DNA from: SG8-41 sp035574195 | GTDB taxonomy: Bacteria > Pseudomonadota > Gammaproteobacteria > Burkholderiales > SG8-41 | Direction: 5' to 3' | DNA: 10,152 bases | Assembly: GCA_035574195.1 (NCBI GenBank) | Contig: DATLZE010000111.1 | Coordinates: forward strand, 1-10,152 | In this document: positions 8,243 to 10,152 of the stretch, one piece after another | Layout: every line of letters starts with the position of its first letter | Numbering within the stretch: the first letter of the stretch is position 1 | Made by a program: the position numbers and the translations under genes | Notes under the pieces: generated by a model | What the model was told of the DNA's origin: nothing | The model's input: only the letters and a program-made list of their open reading frames with translations | Databases searched by the model: none

Positions 8243-9094
8243 TCAGCAGGGCTTGTCGCCGGCGAGCGTCACGCGGTGCATGATGCGCCGGAACCCGTGG
8301 TAGTCGTTCACCGGGTAGTGCAGGGTGCAGCGGTTGTCCCAGAAGGCGAGCGAGCCCGGCGCCCAGCGGAAGCGGCAGGTGAACTCCGCGCTCACCTGAT
8401 GCCGGAACAGGTACTCAAGCAGGGGCGCGCTTTCCTGTTCGGTCCAGCCCTTGAAGCGTGCGGTATGCCCGGCGTTGACGTAGAGCGCCTTGCGGCCGGT
8501 CTCGGGATGCGTGCGCACCACCGGGTGCTCGCCCACCAGCACTTTGAGCTGCGCGCCCGCCTCGCGCAGCCGGTCCTCGCGGGTCCTCGAGACCTCGGCC
8601 TTGGCCGAGGTATTGACCCCGATCAGGCCTGCGAGAGCGCGCTTCAGTCCTTCCGACAGGCTCTCGTAGGCGGCGTACTGGTTCGCGAACAGCGTATCGC
8701 CGCCGTAGGGCGGGATCTGAACGGCGTAGAGCAGGCTCGCCATCGGCGGGCGCTCGAGGTAGGAGGTGTCGGAATGCCATACTCCGCCGAAGTTGACGCG
8801 CTCGTGCTCGAGCTTGATCACGGGCGTGACCAGCGGGCACTCGGGCAGTCCTTTGAGCTGCGGATACTCCATCGGCTCGCCGAACCGGCGCGCGAACGCG
8901 AGCAGCTGCTCCGGGGCGAGCTTCTGGCCGCGCAAAAAGATCACCAGGTAATCGAGAAACGCGCTGCGCAGCTCGGCGACCACTTCGGGCGCGAGCGCGC
9001 GCGCGGCGTCCACGCCCTCGATCTCGGCGCCGAGCGCACCGGCGATCGGGCGCACCTCGATGTGGCGATAGCGGCGGGGCGCAGGGTTGTCCAT
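8243..9094 (-). CDS. TauD/TfdA-family 2-oxoglutarate/Fe(II) dioxygenase
   Basis: Enzymes of this family couple oxidative decarboxylation of 2-oxoglutarate to hydroxylation of a small acid such as taurine, 2,4-D or other sulfonates and carboxylates. The 283 residues match the family length. The metal triad is visible: His107 and Asp109 in VWHSDTSY and His259 in CTLHYPVND. Thr134 (GGDTLFAN) and Arg274 (RIMHRVTL) align with the 2-oxoglutarate-binding Thr126 and Arg270 of TauD. The C-terminal LAGDKP is also typical. The substrate cannot be read from the sequence; genes upstream point to acyl-CoA catabolism rather than taurine use. The ATG at 9092-9094 is the only sensible start, because an in-frame TAG lies three codons upstream, but the GGAGG abuts the ATG with no spacing, so initiation may be inefficient. 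It follows the degraded CoA-transferase tail by 9 bases, as if it were the last gene of a former operon. Confidence 0.92.
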   Translation of the reverse strand: MDNPAPRRYRHIEVRPIAGALGAEIEGVDAARALAPEVVAELRSAFLDYLVIFLRGQKLAPEQLLAFARRFGEPMEYPQLKGLPECPLVTPVIKLEHERVNFGGVWHSDTSYLERPPMASLLYAVQIPPYGGDTLFANQYAAYESLSEGLKRALAGLIGVNTSAKAEVSRTREDRLREAGAQLKVLVGEHPVVRTHPETGRKALYVNAGHTARFKGWTEQESAPLLEYLFRHQVSAEFTCRFRWAPGSLAFWDNRCTLHYPVNDYHGFRRIMHRVTLAGDKPC

Positions 9095-9103
9095 CCTCCG
9101 AGC

Positions 9104-9345
9104 CTAGATGATGCTGGATTCCCGTAGAGCCTGGATGCGCGCGTCGTCATATCCTAACTCGCGCAGCAGCACCTCGGTGTGCTCGCCGAGCGCGGGCGCG
9201 GGGCGCGCCGGCGGATCCTCCTCGGCGTAGCGCACCGGCGGCGCGACCATGCGCTCCCCTTGACGGGATGCCGCAACGTCTGCAGCCGCTCGTGCTCGGT
9301 GAGGAGCGGGTTTCCGAGAGCCTGGGCGAGATCGAGGACCGGCGC
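9104..9345 (-). pseudogene. Class III (CaiB/BaiF) CoA-transferase, C-terminal remnant
   Basis: CaiB/BaiF enzymes move CoA between organic acids and act as dimers of about 400 residues. Only the last ~80 codons remain. Starting at the APV codons (9337-9345), one frame reads LDLAQALGNPLLTEHERLQT then LRHPVKG. After a shift at the CCCC run 9256-9259 another frame continues RMVAPPVRYAEEDPPARPAP then ALGEHTEVLLRELGYDDARI and ends in TAG at 9104-9106. This is the typical CoA-transferase C-terminus, with GEHT near the end. Restoring one G in the coding strand run (AAGGGGAG) would give KGERMVAPP, so a single base has been lost. The catalytic N-terminal domain with the active-site Asp is missing; the remnant is fused directly to a MaoC N-terminal part. 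It cannot encode an active enzyme. Confidence 0.8.
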
Positions 9346-9661
9346 CGTGAGCCGCACCTCGTCCCAGCCGAGGCTCGCCACTGCCTTCCAGCCGAGATCG
9401 CTCGCGCTCGTGCCGGTGGCGATCGCGAGCGCGAGGCAGCTTCGACCAGCGGCCGCCCGAGCTCGGTCCTGGCGCTATAGGCGGCGTCGAAATGCAGCGG
9501 ATGCTGGTTGGCAGCGAGCAGCGTGAACCAGGTGTTGCGGGCTCCGAAATGGTGCGCCCTGGCCGGTGCTCGTAGACATCGCCGACCCCCGAGTCCTCGA
9601 GGTAGCGCCCGAAGGAGTCGCGGTAGCGGTTCGGCCCGGTCGGCTTGCGCTCCGCCGTCAT
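9337..9661 (-). pseudogene. MaoC-like (R)-hydratase/dehydratase, N-terminal remnant with two frameshifts
   Basis: MaoC-like hot-dog-fold proteins hydrate enoyl-CoA thioesters. From the ATG at 9659-9661 the frame reads MTAERKPTGPNRYRDSF, then GRYLEDSGVGDVYEHRPGRT with ISE. A one-base loss near 9537-9545 moves it to NTWFTLLAANQHPLHFDAAY then SARTELGRPLVE. Another loss near 9440-9442 moves it to CLALAIATGTSASDLGWKAV then ASLGWDEVRLTAPV. Joined, these match the family motifs NTWFTLL, HPLHFD (the hydratase His/Asp region) and NLGWDEVRL. Restoring one A at 9441-9442 (GAA to GAAA in the coding strand) would yield LVESCLALAIATG, the expected sequence. After LTAPV the protein should continue with a FxGDTL-like segment, but CoA-transferase sequence follows instead, so about the last third is lost. 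No clear Shine-Dalgarno sequence precedes the start. Confidence 0.78.
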
Positions 9662-9681
9662 CGGCGCACACCGGACTCGGC

Positions 9682-9773
9682 CGCAAAGATCGCAGGGAAC
9701 ACAGAGACCTGGAGCTCGGGTGCCGAGGTCGAGTGCTGGTTGCCCGTTCTCCGTGAACTCCGCGTTTTCCGTG
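9682..9773. repeat. Inverted 9-base-unit repeat element between prpD and maoC remnant
   Basis: The left arm (9682-9708) is three consecutive 9-mers, CGCAAAGAT, CGCAGGGAA and CACAGAGAC. The right arm (9747-9773) is TTCTCCGTG, AACTCCGCG and TTTTCCGTG, which on the other strand read CACGGAAAA, CGCGGAGTT and CACGGAGAA. Both arms therefore follow a shared degenerate consensus close to CRCRRRGAN in opposite orientation, around a 38-base centre (9709-9746). From general experience such CACGGAGAA-type strings recur in intergenic DNA of many GC-rich environmental bacteria and give spurious SVxSVFSV-like peptides. Function is unknown; the arms are too degenerate to form one perfect hairpin. Confidence 0.7.
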
Positions 9774-9785
9774 ACCGGAAGAGGA

Positions 9786-10152
9786 TCAAGCGACACGGCG
9801 CGCGCCCGCTTGATCGGGCCGCGTCAGGCGCAGCACGGCGCCGATGTCCCGCTGCTCCTCGAGCGTTCCGATCGCCGCCGCGAGCGTTTCGCGCCGCGGC
9901 GCCGACAGGTACGGCGCCGTCAGCCCTTCGAATTTGGCGCGCAGCTCGGCGGCGGTGAGGAAGTTCTCCGGCTCGCCCTTCGGCACCCGCACGTAGGTTT
10001 CGAACGCACCGCGCGCGGTCTCGATGCGCACCGCTCCGCTCATCTGCGCGGGAAAATCGGCCTGCGCCCGCGGGTCCACCCGGGTGCGCACCTTCCGGCA
10101 TAGCGCCAGTGTGGCGGGGTCGCCGAGGTGACGCGCGTAATCGTCCCACGCG
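9786..10152 (-). CDS. MmgE/PrpD-family protein, C-terminal 121 codons (cut by the window edge)
   Basis: MmgE/PrpD proteins include 2-methylcitrate dehydratase, cis-aconitate decarboxylase and many uncharacterised dehydratase-like enzymes of acid catabolism. Only the C-terminal domain is visible; the frame is open to the right edge and starts beyond it. The segment reads AWDDYARHLGDPATLALCRK, VRTRVDP, DFPAQMSG and then PKGEPENFLTAAELRAKF and LTAPYLS, the common C-terminal pattern in which a Pro-Lys-Gly-x-Pro-Glu-Asn turn is followed by an E-L-x-x-K-F helix. It ends GARRVA at the TGA at 9786-9788. Internal GTG codons (for example at 10089-10091) are not starts, because family similarity continues upstream. 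Its neighbours, remnants of maoC and a CoA-transferase, suggest a former pathway operon. The exact substrate is not deducible. Confidence 0.85.
   Translation of the reverse strand, partial: AWDDYARHLGDPATLALCRKVRTRVDPRAQADFPAQMSGAVRIETARGAFETYVRVPKGEPENFLTAAELRAKFEGLTAPYLSAPRRETLAAAIGTLEEQRDIGAVLRLTRPDQAGARRVA

Noticed and set aside
9662..9796. N-terminal extension of the MaoC remnant to an upstream Met
   Set aside because: The extension translates the inverted repeat element (TENAEFTENG-like peptide) and has no MaoC similarity. The ATG at 9659-9661 is in the right place.

Overview
The window is a GC-rich stretch of bacterial chromosome in which every supported gene lies on the minus strand, so transcription runs from high to low coordinates. 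The gene order ndk-rlmN-pilW/pilF-rodZ-ispG-hisS-yfgM-bamB-der is the conserved housekeeping block of Beta- and Gammaproteobacteria. The long IspG (433 residues, against about 372 in E. coli), the high GC and the type of upstream catabolic genes favour a betaproteobacterium, perhaps an uncultured Burkholderiales-like lineage. That assignment is inference; no species is recognised.

Positions 1-8109 hold the housekeeping block. It makes nucleoside triphosphates (Ndk), modifies 23S rRNA and tRNA (RlmN), builds type IV pili (PilW), sets rod shape (RodZ), makes isoprenoid precursors (IspG), charges tRNA-His (HisS), and supports envelope protein folding and outer-membrane assembly (YfgM, BamB). It ends with the first 42 codons of the ribosome-assembly GTPase Der, which runs off the left edge. 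From rlmN to bamB the genes are joined mostly by 4-base stop/start overlaps (ATGA or GTGA), the signature of a translationally coupled operon. The apparent exception is a spacer of about 290 bases between ispG and hisS. It contains a 98-codon open frame whose start and stop both make the same 4-base overlaps, but whose base composition looks non-coding, and two GC-rich dyads. An AT-rich island just upstream of ndk is the likely promoter region of the block.

Positions 8243-10152 are accessory catabolic DNA: an intact TauD-family 2-oxoglutarate/Fe(II) dioxygenase, a wrecked stretch, and the C-terminal end of an MmgE/PrpD-family protein at the right edge. The wrecked stretch (9104-9661) joins the N-terminal part of a MaoC-like dehydratase to the C-terminal tail of a class III (CaiB/BaiF) CoA-transferase. 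The join falls on codons for Ala-Pro-Val that both parent families probably carry there. Three single-base frame losses also interrupt it, two of them at short homopolymers. The original order was probably prpD-maoC-caiB-tauD, a set consistent with acyl-CoA catabolism of an unknown acid. Between prpD and the maoC remnant sits a short repeat element: three 9-base units, a 38-base spacer, and three related units in inverted orientation.

The most unusual points are the maoC/caiB deletion junction, the inverted 9-base repeat element, and the doubly overlapping small frame between ispG and hisS. No phage, transposon, CRISPR array or RNA gene was recognised.
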